From Manis javanica (Eukaryota; Chordata; Mammalia; Pholidota; Manidae), in the NCBI RefSeq assembly GCF_040802235.1, contig NC_133161.1:12541001-12605000 (forward strand): DNA of 64,000 bases. The letters are read 5' to 3'. Positions 49,773-60,999 of this stretch are shown piece after piece. How positions within the stretch are numbered: position 1 is the stretch's first letter; every line of letters starts with the position of its first letter. A program made the translations under genes and the position numbers. Under the pieces are notes generated by a model that saw only the letters and a list, made by a program, of their open reading frames with translations, did no database searches and was not told the origin of the DNA.

Positions 49773-51239
49773 TATTGGGGTTTTGGTGCTGTAGAGATTG
49801 TGTTATGGGGTGAGAGTTTCAAAGCAGCTTTCCAGAGGCTGCAGGCAGCAGCAGGTATGAGTGGCATCATTCAGCTGGCAGCAGTTGGGTTGGGCACCGT
49901 GGCACCGTGAGCAGGTGCTGCTGAAGTGGGAGCAATGACAGCTGGGTTGATGGTATATCCATGTGCCGCAGGGCGACCCTCGAGAGTGCGTCATTAGGGG
50001 GACAGCAGAATCACACCTCTGTGGGGAAGAGGAGGGAGAGAAAGTCACTGAGAAGCCACTGGAATTGGGGGCTGAAGGCTGTAGTTTCCCTCACTCATGG
50101 GGCTGGCCAAGTTCCTTGTCTTCTCAAGCCCACCCTTGTCCTGCTGGCCCGAATCCCACTGATTCCCCCCACCAGGTCTGCCTAGGGGCACCATGTAACG
50201 TGCTAACATCAGGCTTCCGAGAACCTGTCTTTCCTGCATCAAGCCTCAGAGCGCACTCTGCCCAGATCCTGTCCTAGGCTCCTCTGCCTCTGGCCGGAAG
50301 TCCACTCTCACCTCCCTGTGTACCTACTGCCTGGCCAGGCCCTTGGCCTCCCTTCTCAGGCCTACTCGAGTGTCTCCTCTCCCCTGGGCACCCGGCTCTG
50401 GTCTATGCCATTCCAAGCCTCACCAAATCACCTTCCCCGAGAAACTCCTGGCAGCTGCCACCTTCGGCTGCGCTTCCCCTCTGCCTGGGAATCCAGCTCC
50501 AGTGCCCAGCTGGCTTGCCAGACTCCTCACCACCAAGCCCCTCCCTTGTCACCAGCCTGGCCTGCATGCATGCAAAGCCTGTGACCCTGCCCTGTGTGTC
50601 CCTAAGCTCCCACTCTGCCCCTGGCCTAGCCCCTGACCTCCTTGCCAGAGCAGAACAAACAAGGCTGCCTACGTTGGTGCATGAAAGGCCACAAGGGGCC
50701 CAGCGACTCCCTGTCCTCTCCAGCCCACTGCACATTTGCAGACTCTACTCACCCATCACCCCCCACCTTGTCCGTCATGCCACATTCCTAAGGCCAAACT
50801 GGGGGCACTCTGGCCCTACAGCCCCCAGAACACTAGAACTGGAGCTCTCTTCTCAGCACCAACGGCAGTCTTCTCATGCCCACGGGGAGGTCCCAAAGAG
50901 ATGAACTGTTCTCTCTTGTGCATATTCTTAACTGTTTATTTTTTCAGGTCAACTTTAGAATCATTTTGATCAAATTCCCTAAATGTGTGTAAGCAGCAGC
51001 TTTGGTCCCTGCAGGGGGCTGTAGGAGGAAATGACACCCATTTTGTCTAAAAAGGACCTCGTGAGGGGGTGGCACAGGTCACCCTCGCTGGGAGCCCTTC
51101 TGTTGCCCTGAGCACCCATTCAGTGAGAGGGTAAGATTTCCATCCTGAACCTGACTCTCCTGATGGATCTATGAGGGTCGTTTCCCATGAACTGTGGGCT
51201 GCCCTGGGCTCAGGCTACGAGGAAGAGAATCAGGACCTG
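49773..51239. other. GC-richer unassigned DNA
   Basis: Base composition rises sharply. Several overlapping frames of about 65-130 codons on both strands are typical of GC-rich noise, and none has a domain I recognise. AATAAA occurs on the minus strand (complement of 50936-50941), but no coding exon could be tied to it. Confidence 0.45.
50642..50696 (+). repeat. Short direct repeat, copy 1
   Basis: TTGCCAGAGCAGAACAAACA followed by AGGCTGCCT and GGCCACAAGG is repeated in diverged form at 51944-51999, about 1.3 kb downstream. The origin is unknown. Confidence 0.6.
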
Positions 51240-51293
51240 ATGGGAGTCAGGGTTTGGCACAAGACTAAGGAACTGGAGTGACTCTAGCTGGGT

Positions 51294-51370
<77 letters not shown>

Positions 51371-51517
51371 TGATGGGAGTCAGGGTCTGGCACAAGACTA
51401 AGGAACTGGAGTGACTCTAGCTGGGTCACTGTGTGCGTGCGCGTATGTGTGTGTGTGTGTGTGATGGGAGTCAGGGTTTGGCACAAGACTAAGGAACTGG
51501 AGTGACTCTAGCTGGGT

Positions 51518-51565
<48 letters not shown>

Positions 51566-51632
51566 TGGGAGTCAGGGTCTGGCACAAGACTAAGGAACTG
51601 GAGTGACTCTAGCTGGGTCACTATGTGCGTGC

Positions 51633-51665
<33 letters not shown>

Positions 51666-51720
51666 ATGGGAGTCAGGGTTTGGCACAAGACTAAGGAACT
51701 GGAGTGACTCCAGCTGGGTC

Positions 51721-51721
<1 letters not shown>
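51240..51721 (+). repeat. Composite minisatellite: five 56-bp units separated by (TG)n
   Basis: A 56-bp unit (ATGGGAGTCAGGGT(T/C)TGG...GACTCTAGCTGGGTCA) starts at 51240, 51373, 51464, 51565 and 51666. The copies are nearly identical and alternate with TG tracts of variable length, the longest about 51297-51369. Copies 2 and 4 share GGGTCT and copies 1, 3 and 5 share GGGTTT, suggesting a higher-order two-unit repeat. TG tracts after copies 2 and 4 begin with an interrupted TGCGTGCGCGT motif. It can form Z-DNA. Confidence 0.93.
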
Positions 51722-51758
<37 letters not shown>

Positions 51759-51818
51759 TGTGTGTGTAGGAGGGATGCCCTGTGTGTGTGTGTGTGTGTG
51801 TGTGTGTAGGAGGGATGC

Positions 51819-51865
<47 letters not shown>

Positions 51866-51880
51866 GAGGGATGCCCTGTA
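51722..51880 (+). repeat. Second minisatellite: AGGAGGGATGCCC units in (TG)n
   Basis: Directly abutting the previous array, AGGAGGGATGCCC(TG) recurs at 51768, 51808 and 51864, separated by TG tracts of 27-43 bases. This is a different unit in the same TG matrix. Confidence 0.9.
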
Positions 51881-51943
51881 AGGGAGCAGTAGGAGAGAAA
51901 CTCCTCTGGGATTTGAAGGCAGTGGGGCAAAGACACGGCCTGT

Positions 51944-51999
51944 TTGCCAGAGCAGAAGTGAACAAGGCTGCCTCTGTTAGTATGTGCAAGGCCACAAGG
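51944..51999 (+). repeat. Short direct repeat, copy 2
   Basis: Diverged partner of 50642-50696, with the same order of blocks: TTGCCAGAGCAGAA, AACAAGGCTGCCT, GTGCAAGGCCACAAGG. Confidence 0.6.
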
Positions 52000-53119
52000 C
52001 TACGCCTTGGTAACATGCCCCAGGCACACTGGGCGGGCTGTCTGGCACTGAGATCAGGCTGGGCTGGGCCCTTCCTGCTCTGTAGGAACTGCAGGGCCCA
52101 GTGTCACCCAAGCCTCTCAGCCCATCATTACCTTGAGGCCTAGACTCTAACACTGAAGGCTTAAAGAGCAGGAGCCAAAACCCCAGCACCTGTGCAAGGG
52201 TCCAGATGTCCAGCTGGAATCCTACAGTCCTGGGGTCTCCAGGGCCGTGCCAGGGGAGAGGGAGGGAACCCGTGCACAGGGCACAGCCCTCCTCAGCACG
52301 AGCTCAGTTCATGTAAGAAATCCTGCGTGCTGCCACGTACTATTGGGGTAACCTCGCCCACTTCCCTGACCTCTGGGACCCCCACTGCACCACCAGCGAA
52401 CAAACAGGTGGTCACTTGGAGCTCTCAGCATTGCTGGGATGACTTCAGAGGTGGCCCTGAAGGGCCTGGCCAAACCCTGGGCAGCTGTACATGCCCAGAA
52501 CCCATCACTCTGCTACCCTCCTCGCCTGAGCTTGGCCCTTGGAAAGGCAACCTTTTCAGACAGTTGCTCAGTGTCCTCACCCTCACCTTGCTGGGCCCGA
52601 AGGCCAGCCTAGCAGCTTGCTCTTGTCCACCCTCTGGTCGCTTGCCTCCCCTTGCTTGAACTCTCTATCTGGCTCTGTTGTCCCTGCCCCTGCCCCTACA
52701 TGGCATCTCCGGGTTGTGACTCCACTGATCAGAACTTCTAGCCCACCTTCCACAGGAGACCTGAACCTCTGATGCCAGGCACTGGCCCTGCTGGACACAA
52801 ACATGCCTCAGGTGTGTCTCATCAGCCACATGCAGAGGCTTCTGGGGCTGCCCAGAACTTCTAAAGGTCGCCGGCTCAGCCCCTGGAGCCAGGGTGTGGC
52901 CAGTGCAGCCCTGCTCAGACTCTGGGGACCACATGTCCTCCAGGTGTCCCGGCCCAGTCTGTGCAAAGGGTCTGAGGCTGAGGAAGCTCAGGCAGATGAG
53001 TCCCAGGTGAGCCAGGAGCTGTCCCTGGCCCCAGGGTCTGAGTAGGGCCACCCTCTGGTGGTTTGGGGGTAAAGCCATCAGGAAATGAGTGCCGACCCCA
53101 AAGGAGGGCAGGGCAGTGA
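52000..53119. other. GC-rich unassigned DNA
   Basis: No supportable exon. A 182-codon minus frame spanning 52665-53213 overlaps a MIR at one end, has no domain and no splice context, and is probably noise. Confidence 0.4.
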
Positions 53120-53330
53120 AAATGGAGGAGCCAGGGGTAAGAGTCAAGTTCAGCTCTGCCACCTCCAGGCTTTGTGATGACACAGAGCTTGTGCCTCTCT
53201 GTGTCAGGACCATCTTAGTAAACCTGGGACACCATTAAAACCTACAGGTGCAGTTACTGGGAGGATTGAAACAGTGAAAGTGTATATGGTTCTGATCTAT
53301 CAACTGGTCCCTAAGGGGAACACAATAAAA
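53120..53330 (+). repeat. MIR SINE
   Basis: AAGTTCAGCTCTGCCACCTCC, then CTTTGTGATG and GTGCCTCTCTGTGTCAGGACC, and finally GGAGGATTGAAACAGTG follow the MIR consensus order in the plus orientation, with insertions. Confidence 0.7.
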
Positions 53331-56300
53331 ATTAGTCACTGTTATTATTAAATTCTAAGGTGATGATTATAACAATTTGGCTTCCCTCTTGGTGTCAAAG
53401 GCAATAACGGAAGGAATGAATCCTTAGTAACTGGTAAGACCAGTCCCTGTCGGCCAGCCCGACACCTGCCTGAGCAGCCAGGAGAGTCTCAGGAATTGAA
53501 GGGAGCCACACACCCACAGGGTGGGGTGCTCAGAGCGGAGGGACAGTGGCCTGGGAGGCCAAGAGACCTCAATGGCCTGCTTTTGCCCCCAGGCCTGTTA
53601 CCCTAAGTTTTGAAGACCTAGATAATAAGTGTCCTAACATCTTGCAATGACAACGCACGGGACTGTTGGGGGGTCCCTGCCCAGGGTCAGCTGGGGGCTC
53701 AGGAGAGCCATGCCCCCATGTCTTGGGCATCATCCTTGGCAGGTGCCCATACAGGGCTCTCTGACCCACTGTGCCGGAGGGTAACTGTCAAGAGCACAAG
53801 CAAAGTCTCTCTGTGTCAGGAGACCTGAACCTCTGATGCCCCGCTTACATATTCATGGGCTGACACACCTGTGGCTCCTCAGTGCAGGTCTCAACAAAGT
53901 CACACAAGGGGCCTGATTTGTCCTGAAAAGGTGTGGCTGTGAGGAAACTTAAGGCTTGGCCACTGTCTTGCGAGGGGGAGCGTCCCCTCTGGCTCTGTCC
54001 CCAGGGCATTGCCGACCCCACACTGCGGCCTCCACCGTGGGCAGGGGGCCCGTCAGCCTTGTGTGTTTGGGGTGAGATTACTGTCAGTCACTGAAAGTTC
54101 TGGAATTTGGAACAAATCAGAATTTTTGCTGAGGGAGAGTCACGGGCTACATTTAGAGGAAAAGGTCGAAGTTTGGAGGCAATCCAGAGTGACCACAGAG
54201 AGGACGTGAGGGGGAAACATGGGGTGGCCACGGCACAGGAGCTGGAAAGGTGGGGAACAGGGCCTGCATCTTGGGGACACACAGAGGGCAAGAGGACCCT
54301 TGTTCTGCTCAGGGGGGTAGGAGTTTCATGGGGACCAGAGGAAGGCAGAGAACAGACCAGAAAGTGGCCCTGGGCCCAATGGCAGGTGGCATCATGGACC
54401 CATGCCAGAAGCTGTGGCTCAGGCCCCTCTGAGCCCTGACAGGTGTCAGCATGGGGCAGGCCCTGTGGCAGAACAATCCCCAGCAAGGGGCTTCTAGCTC
54501 TGGCAGATGTGTTTGGGGTTCCCTGGGGCCCCAGACTGCCTGCAGTGAGAGCAGGATGGCTCTCAGCTGCCATTTGAAGGTAAGGAGGAATTAATGGATC
54601 TGTCAAAAATAGATGTAGAATCAGGGAGACGGTGGCAGGGCCTGACACACTGTGGGGCTCTTTCCTCCTCAACACCTGCCAACCAGGTCCCCGTCCACCC
54701 CTGCCATCTCTGGGACCTGCAGGACGGTTTCTCCTCACTGGGTGGGGCCCTGGTTCTTCCTGGGGGTGGGGGTCCTTCAGGCCCCTCCTCCAGGTGCCCG
54801 TTACCCTTTCACAGTGGGTCACAGGGACCCTGCAGTTCTCTCCCTCACTCTGCTGAGGGGACGTCTGCAAGAGCAGCAGGTGACACTCATATTTCGGGAA
54901 TATGAGAACTTCGCAGAAAGAACTTGGCACAGAACTTCTCTGGCTTTCCCTGACCTATGCGGGCTTGTGCCATTCGGTTTGTTCTCATTGATCCCCCTGA
55001 GGGCCAATGAAACCTAAGCTTTGCGGGAGCAGATGACAAGCTCGGCCAGAACCGTGGACTGGAACCTGTTGCGCAGCCACCCACATCCAGAAGCCTGGGC
55101 CAGAGCCAAGGGGGAGTCCCAGGGGCTGGGACCAGCCTGGTGGGGTGGAGAATATGAGCCCTCGTGCCTTTTCTCTCTCCCAGGCCTCTAGGGCCGGAAC
55201 GGTGTCTTGTACTGTGGTGCCAGGTGATCAAAGCCCAGCACCCATAACCTCACCACCACAGAAGCCTGGCCTTCTGGACCCGTGTCTGTGGGGCAGGAGC
55301 TGGCTGTCCCTGTCCCCCCTCAGCCCAGCCTGGGGGATCAGCACCTGTCTAGGGCCCTTCTCACCTCTGGTTCCTTTATCTTCTCTTTATCATGATTCCC
55401 ACAGCATGACACAATCACCATGGGGCACATCCGTGGTGACACTGGGCTCTAGAAAGAGAAAACAGTGTCTGCTTCCTCGCAGGCAGCTCCTGGGGCAGGG
55501 ACGCTGCAGCTGTTGCCCTGCACCTGTCACTTCCTGGCCACTCCGCAAGTGTTTGCTGGGAGACCTCCAGGACCAAGGATAGCACCCTGTCCCTTAGGAG
55601 GGAGCCGTCCTGATGAAAAGCCAGCAAACTCTTAGTTTGCAAATAAGGCTGTTCCCCAAAAGGGCAAGAAATTCTCTCACATCCCCTTCGTTCTCTGAGG
55701 CAGCTCCCCTTAGAGAGACCTGGTCCTGGGGCTCTGTGACTTAGAGGAGGGTGGCCAGGGTGAGAGCATTCGCAAGGACAGGGCTGTGTTCACGTGACCC
55801 TGGCAGATTGGTCTCCCAGGCCACCTGTACCCATACAGGGTACTCACCCGGGCAGGGAGGCCCACCTTCCACTCACCCCAGACCCTCGTTTCCTGCCTCG
55901 GGACACTGTGCCCCAGCTATGGGCCTTGGTTAGGCCCCCGCCCCAGGGGAGCCGTGCCTGCTCACCTGGTACTTGGGCTCTGTGCGCACCTGGGCTGGGC
56001 CTCCCTCACAGCCTAATGCCACATAAGACGCCCTCCACTCTCCCCAGCCCTGCTGCCCCTAAAAGCCAACCCCACCGCAGCCCCTCTGTCAGCCAGGATT
56101 CAGGGATGAGGCCTGTGAAATGCAGCACCACATACATGAGAGCCCAGAGGAGAGGACCAGGTCCTGAAACCTGAGCCTCTTTACCGTAACTCACTGAGTC
56201 CTATGGAAGAGCCTCCTACAAGCAGGCCTTTGGGAATTGAACAAAAATCCCTTTGTTTCAGTGGGAATCACAGCAGTTGCTGAAACAGGCCCCTGAGTTG

Positions 56301-57801
56301 CTAATTCAATGACCGAGGACCTTGGTCAGGCTCTGATGGGAGCACGAGAAGGGTGTCCTCTGTGTGACACTGTGAGTCCCACATCTTAGAGGGGGCCCAC
56401 CATGGCCCTGTCACCCTCTTCTGCCAGCTCTCTCTGCTCAGGGCATGAGAGCTGGAGGGTGCGAGGAGACTACCCTGGGCTGCGGGAGGCCTCACTGTGA
56501 AGGCCAGTGTGCCCGCAGGCTCTGGCAACACCACAACCGAACCAAACAGGACCTACCTTGTCCGGTTTTGGTGGTGGCTTCTGGGAAATAGACAGATGGA
56601 GTGATAAACACAGGGTGAGAAGGCTCTGGCTCAGCCATGCCCCCAGGAGGGGACCTACCTACTCTGCAGTAGAGGGACAGAACAGGGCTTTGGGTGTTCA
56701 TATGGGTGCTCGCTGCATATGGGTCTGTGGCCGGCTGGCTCCCCCTGCCTGAGCTGAGCCCACACTTCCCTGTGGGTCCCCAGAGAGACATTCAGCCTAG
56801 GATGCCTGGTGCTGGTACAGGTGTCTAACCATGTGGTTTTCATCAGCAGCCTGTGTGTCTTATGAAGACAAGAGCTCCTCCCCTTCCCCTCCTGCTCCTC
56901 CCTCCCCTTCCTCCGCACACCCTGAACTGCCCCTGTGCCCAGCCCTCAGGGAAGTCCACCCAGCACCCTGGCTTCCTGTCCTCATGCCCCCAGTTTGCAG
57001 ACCTCAGGCCTGCCGGCATCTTGCTGGGGCTGCCCTCACACTCCCGGGGGTCCTTCCTCATGCAGGGCTCCTGCACCTGTCCTTGGGAGCCCAGCTAGCC
57101 AGGCCTCTGTGCCCGCCCTCCCCAGGGCCCGCCTCTGCCCTCTGCTGTTGCTCTGGTTGGACAGGACACTGGCCACATGCCATGAAGGTGACATTTTCCC
57201 CCCAGCACCCCAGGGACAGAGGCCCGTCGAGCCACCAGACCTGGAGCTGCCATGGCAGGAATGGGACCACTCCATTTCTGTCCCCTGCCCAGCATGGGGC
57301 CCAGCACACCCTGGTCCTGAGTAGTGACTGGGAAGGAAGGACAGGGCTCCAGAGATGGGCAGAGGCCATGTCTGCTTTTAAAGGCATAGCTGCCCCAGAG
57401 GAGAGGAATCCTGGGGCACCTGGCACCCCTTTTGGGACCATCATTGCCCATGTAGGGTCTGTGTTTTCCTCCAATCCACAGTAGAGGTCCCTCCCTGGCC
57501 TTTGTCCCCCTGAGTCCTTCAGAAGCCTGAGTCAGGGCCTGGGGTCACTTCTCCTCAGGGGGAGGAAGCCCACAGGTCCCCTCTCTGAGGCAAGCCTGAG
57601 GCACAAAGCACCTTAGAGGCCAGGCTGTGTGCCCAGGAATGGGGGAGCAGCTCAGAGCCTCTACGTGCACAGGTGATGACCTCAGAACTGACGGGAACCT
57701 TCCCACAGGAGGGATCCTGGAGCAGCCAGGAGTCTCGATACTTTGGGGGGCTGGCTGGGGAGGGCCTGGGCCACAGGGCTGCGTAGTCAGGGGTCACTCA
57801 C
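53331..57801. other. GC-rich DNA downstream (3') of the last identified ANTXRL exon
   Basis: This interval is where a cytoplasmic-tail exon and the 3' UTR of the minus-strand ANTXRL-like gene would be expected. I found no minus-strand exon with a proline-rich or Cys-rich tail and good splice sites. Long minus frames (54088-54930, 280 codons; 57058-57474, 138 codons) overlap equally long frames on the other strand and have no known domain. There is a pyrimidine-rich tract at about 56876-56925. No repeats are obvious. Confidence 0.45.
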
Positions 57802-58023
57802 ACTTTTAGTGTGCCATTGCCAGATACAGCAGCACAGCACCAGGAAACAGGGCAGCACCAGGAGGGGCACAGCCCAGTAGAGAGTCTTGTAACTGGGGAA
57901 CAATGAGCTGAGAGAGGCTCCATGTGGGTGAGTATTCTGTGTGTCTTTCGGCACAGCATCTGGAAGGGCTCGTCGCTGTATAGCTGGTGGTATGGCACCC
58001 AGTAGGGCAGGTGGGGTCCCCTC
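57802..58023 (-). CDS. ANTXRL: ANTXRL-like exon: stalk and transmembrane segment
   Basis: A 222-base, phase-0 exon of 74 codons with acceptor ...TTTCTTTAG (GAGGGG follows) and donor GTGAGT. It encodes EGTPPALLGAIPPA, a hydrophilic Pro-rich stalk, then LYWAVPLLVLPCFLVLCCCI, a single membrane-spanning helix with a Cys cluster at its inner face, ending in WQWHTKS. In the ANTXR family this follows the Ig-like domain and anchors the receptor in the plasma membrane. If the donor is ignored, an in-frame TGA comes five codons later (tail VSDP then stop). The YW-A-(I/V)-PLLVLP-type helix is more like ANTXRL than ANTXR1 or ANTXR2, as far as I remember them. The downstream exon was not found. Confidence 0.85.
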
Positions 58024-59537
58024 CTAAAGAAAGCACATGTGTTAAGCCCTCGGTGCACCTGGGCAGCTTCCTGTGGTGCCTATCACTTGACATCTGACCC
58101 CACACCTCCAAATCCACCTTTCCCCCTTACACTCAGATTGCCCCACTCTGAGAGGGCACAGCAGGACTAGGAGCCCAGGGTTGGGCCCTGAGGGCCCCTG
58201 AAGAGCCCTGGGCCACAGACCCCACTCAGAGGCTCCGCCCCAGAGCCCCGTCAGGGAGTGCGGCATCCTCCGTGCTGGGCCACAGGCAGCCCCCACTGCA
58301 CGCCCAGGCTGACAACACAGGGGCCTGGGGAGGAGCACAACAGTGACAGCACACAGGGTGCAGGAGGGGCTGCTGGGGCTGGGAGGAAGGGGCATTGCAG
58401 GGTCAGGGCAGCACCCTGGGTCTATCTCCCCGTAGCCTCACCCTCCCTGCCCCCTTTCCAGAGCTGCTCAGCCCCTCTGAGCCTGCACTTTCACATCTGC
58501 AGGAGCGAGTGAGTGGTCACCTGTGAGGTTTAGAGTTCACAGCCCATCCTAGTACAGGGCAGACCCATAAGGAATGGGGGCTACTGTCCTGTTGTTAGTC
58601 ATAGCCAAGGAGAAGCTCACTGCATCTGTGCACTCAGCTGCTGCAAGTCCTGAACCGTTCAACCAAGTGAGATGCTTCAGAGAAGTGGGAGAGGGACAGG
58701 GTGAGATTGCTTCAGTGTCCAGGAGGCAGGGCAGAGGAGAGGGGAGGCCAGATCAGGGATGGGGGAGAAGCCACTGTGCTGGGAGTAGACGCCAGTTGGC
58801 TCCTGAGTTCTTTTCCCAATGTGCCTGTTGAAAGGTAGTTGTCACCGGGTGGGACTCCTGATGGGCAAATGGGTCAGTTCTCTCTGCCGCTGTGAGCAGA
58901 CATCCGGGGATAAGCATAAACGACACATACAGTAATGTCAGTGCTGTTGAAAGCCAGGCTTGGGGACAGGAGCTGTACCCACAGCTGGGCTGGAGCACCA
59001 GTGCAGTGGAAATTCACCTCAACTATGCAGGGCCACAGGGGGTCCCAGCCTCCAGGGCTCCTGGGTCTGGGATCTGTTTTGAGGGCCTAGACTCTAGCTC
59101 CCTGCACACAGCCTCCAGCCTCCACCCCTCACCTAAGCCAGACCCAGAGGGAGCTCTGAACTCCCCACCAGGAGATTCAGGCCAGGGAGGTGGCAAGGTG
59201 GGAGTCAGCATTGTTCCGGAGTCTGCTTAGAGCCCCAAGTGTTCGGTGCCATGTGCCTTCAGGGACCTTGGCTTTGCAAAGGAGCAGAGGAGCTGCCCAG
59301 CCCCAGATACTTTTACAGAGGTACCCCCAGGGCACTTCTGAAGCCTGAGTGGGGCACAGCTCCCCAGGGAAGGGCTCAGGGGCTGCAGTGGCTGTGACGT
59401 GCTGCCCAGGTGCCCAGCTGCACAAGCTGCTTGCTGGGCCTGCCCTGTACACTGTTCCTGCCTGTTGCTTCCCAGTGTGTGTGTGTCTCCGTCCAGTGAA
59501 AGGAGAGCATAGTCCCAGAGGGAGGCTGCAGTCTTAC

Positions 59538-59628
59538 CCTGGAAGTCACACAGCTCCTCCTGCTGACATCTAAATCCGTCTTGAAGAAGGTGAGGCCATT
59601 ATCCAGGCTGATATCGATGAAGACGGCC
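59538..59628 (-). CDS. ANTXRL: ANTXRL-like exon: end of Ig-like domain
   Basis: A 91-base exon with acceptor GTGCTTTAG and donor GTAAGA. With the two bases carried over it gives 31 codons beginning QAVFIDISLDNGLTFF and ending RRSCVTSR. This is the last strand of the Ig-like domain, matching the family pattern of hydrophobic-Asn-(D/G)-G-(L/K)-S/T-F/V followed by a conserved Cys. The lone Cys here pairs in the family with one from an earlier exon. The next exon continues in phase 0. Confidence 0.88.
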
Positions 59629-60195
59629 CTAAAGCACAGAAAGGGCAGATGGTGACCAGCAGCCCAGACAGCACAGTGCGTGCACTTGGCTCTAACTGCA
59701 GCCCAACAGTGGTCCTCGTTGTGATGGCTCTGTTCAGTGGGCATTCAGGACACCAGATAGGAGGCAGCACGGGACAGGAGAGCCCGCCCCAGGTGAGATG
59801 AGGTCACCCTCTGCAATGAAGGCTGAGCAGGCCTTGAGGAGCCCTGCATGGCCCAGATGCCCTCGTGGCCATGGGCTCAGTGGCCAGCCTGGCTGTTTGG
59901 TGTCACCTTCCAAACTCTTTTCTATGACAGGGTATGCTGGCTTGGCCCTGAAAGGCTGCCTGGGCCAAAGGGACCATCTCTGGGGCTCATCACCTCCTGT
60001 ATCCTGCCCTCCTTGACAGAACCTGGGTGACAGGGGATCACAGCCCCTCAGGGGACCACCCGCACAGGTGGGTGCAGAGGAAGCTCTGCGCCCTCCCAGC
60101 ACAGGTGTGAGCAGCTCCGCCAGAGGAGGCATCCTCCAAGCTGGTCACGCCATAGAGCCAAAAACTGACCACTGCTCCCTGAGCTTTTCACTTAC

Positions 60196-60265
60196 TGGCC
60201 TGGATTAGTTATATTCGGTCCTGGGCAGGTAATGGAGGTATCTTCTACAGATATAGCCTTTATTC
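60196..60265 (-). CDS. ANTXRL: ANTXRL-like exon: Ig-like domain, SVEDT...TCP segment
   Basis: A 70-base exon with acceptor TTCTTCCAG and donor GTAAGT. Joined to the one base left by the upstream exon, it reads RIKAISVEDTSITCPGPNIT followed by NPG. SVEDT and the C-P-(A/G)-P box are diagnostic for the ANTXR extracellular Ig-like domain. N-glycosylation sequons: NIT is present. Two bases (CA) pass to the next exon. Confidence 0.9.
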
Positions 60266-60710
60266 CTGGAAGAAATTTACACGCAAATAATGTGAGTGGA
60301 CATGTCTCCACATCCCGTCTCCCCTCCTGTGGCCCTTGGCAAGCAGAGCTCACCCTTTGGCAGATGTCGGCTTCTGTTCTCTGCCTTCTTCAGAGCACCT
60401 ACCTCATACCAGGTACCGTGCTGCTGACTCGACTGCCAGATTAGCTACGACATTCTGAACATTCTTACCCCTTTGTTGGAGCTCATAATGAAAACTAAAT
60501 GCTAAGTATGGTTAGGGGAAAGGATTTGTGTCTGGGATGTGGAACGGTTAGGATTAAATGGGGGAAAAAATCCCCAAAGAGGTGCAAACTGACTTTCCCG
60601 TTGGATATTCACAGTCCAGAGAAGAGAATGATGTGATGGGAGCCCAGCATGCAGAGGGGCCTGGACAAGCACGATTGACTGGAAAGGAGTTTTCAAACCA
60701 ATATTACATG

Positions 60711-60999
60711 CATGGGGTGAATTTCCACTTATTAGTGTCCTCTTTAATTTCTCTTAAGAGTGTTTTGTAGTTTTCAGGGACTAGGTCTTTCACTTCCTTG
60801 GTTAGGTTTATTTCTAGGTATTTTATTCTTTTTGATGCAATTGCAAATGGAATTGTTTTCCTGATTTCTCTTTCTGCTAGTTTATCCTTAGTGTATAGGA
60901 ATGCAACAGATTTCTGGGTATTAATTTTGTATCCTGCAACTTTGCTGAATTCAGATATTAGTTCTGGTAGTTTTGGAGTGGAGTCTTTAGGATTTTTTA
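60711..60999 (-). mobile_element. Internal L1 ORF2 fragment in an ANTXRL intron
   Basis: About 290 bases of L1 RT-region sequence ([28 protein letters not shown]) in the minus orientation, the same as the gene. It lacks any 3' UTR or A-tail and is cut on both sides, with no target-site duplication visible. It lies in the 1.14-kb intron between the exons at 60196-60265 and 61407-61499. Confidence 0.88.

Noticed and set aside
51625..52143. 172-codon frame encoding VCVCVC repeats
   Set aside because: It is merely the translation of the TG minisatellite.
54088..54930. 280-codon minus-strand open frame, possible ANTXRL tail exon
   Set aside because: No family motif, no Pro-rich or Cys-rich tail signature, opposite-strand frames are equally long, and GC-rich DNA gives such frames by chance.
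56831..57484. 217-codon plus-strand open frame
   Set aside because: Low-complexity Pro/Ser/Cys composition, overlaps several long minus frames, no domain and no splice or promoter context.
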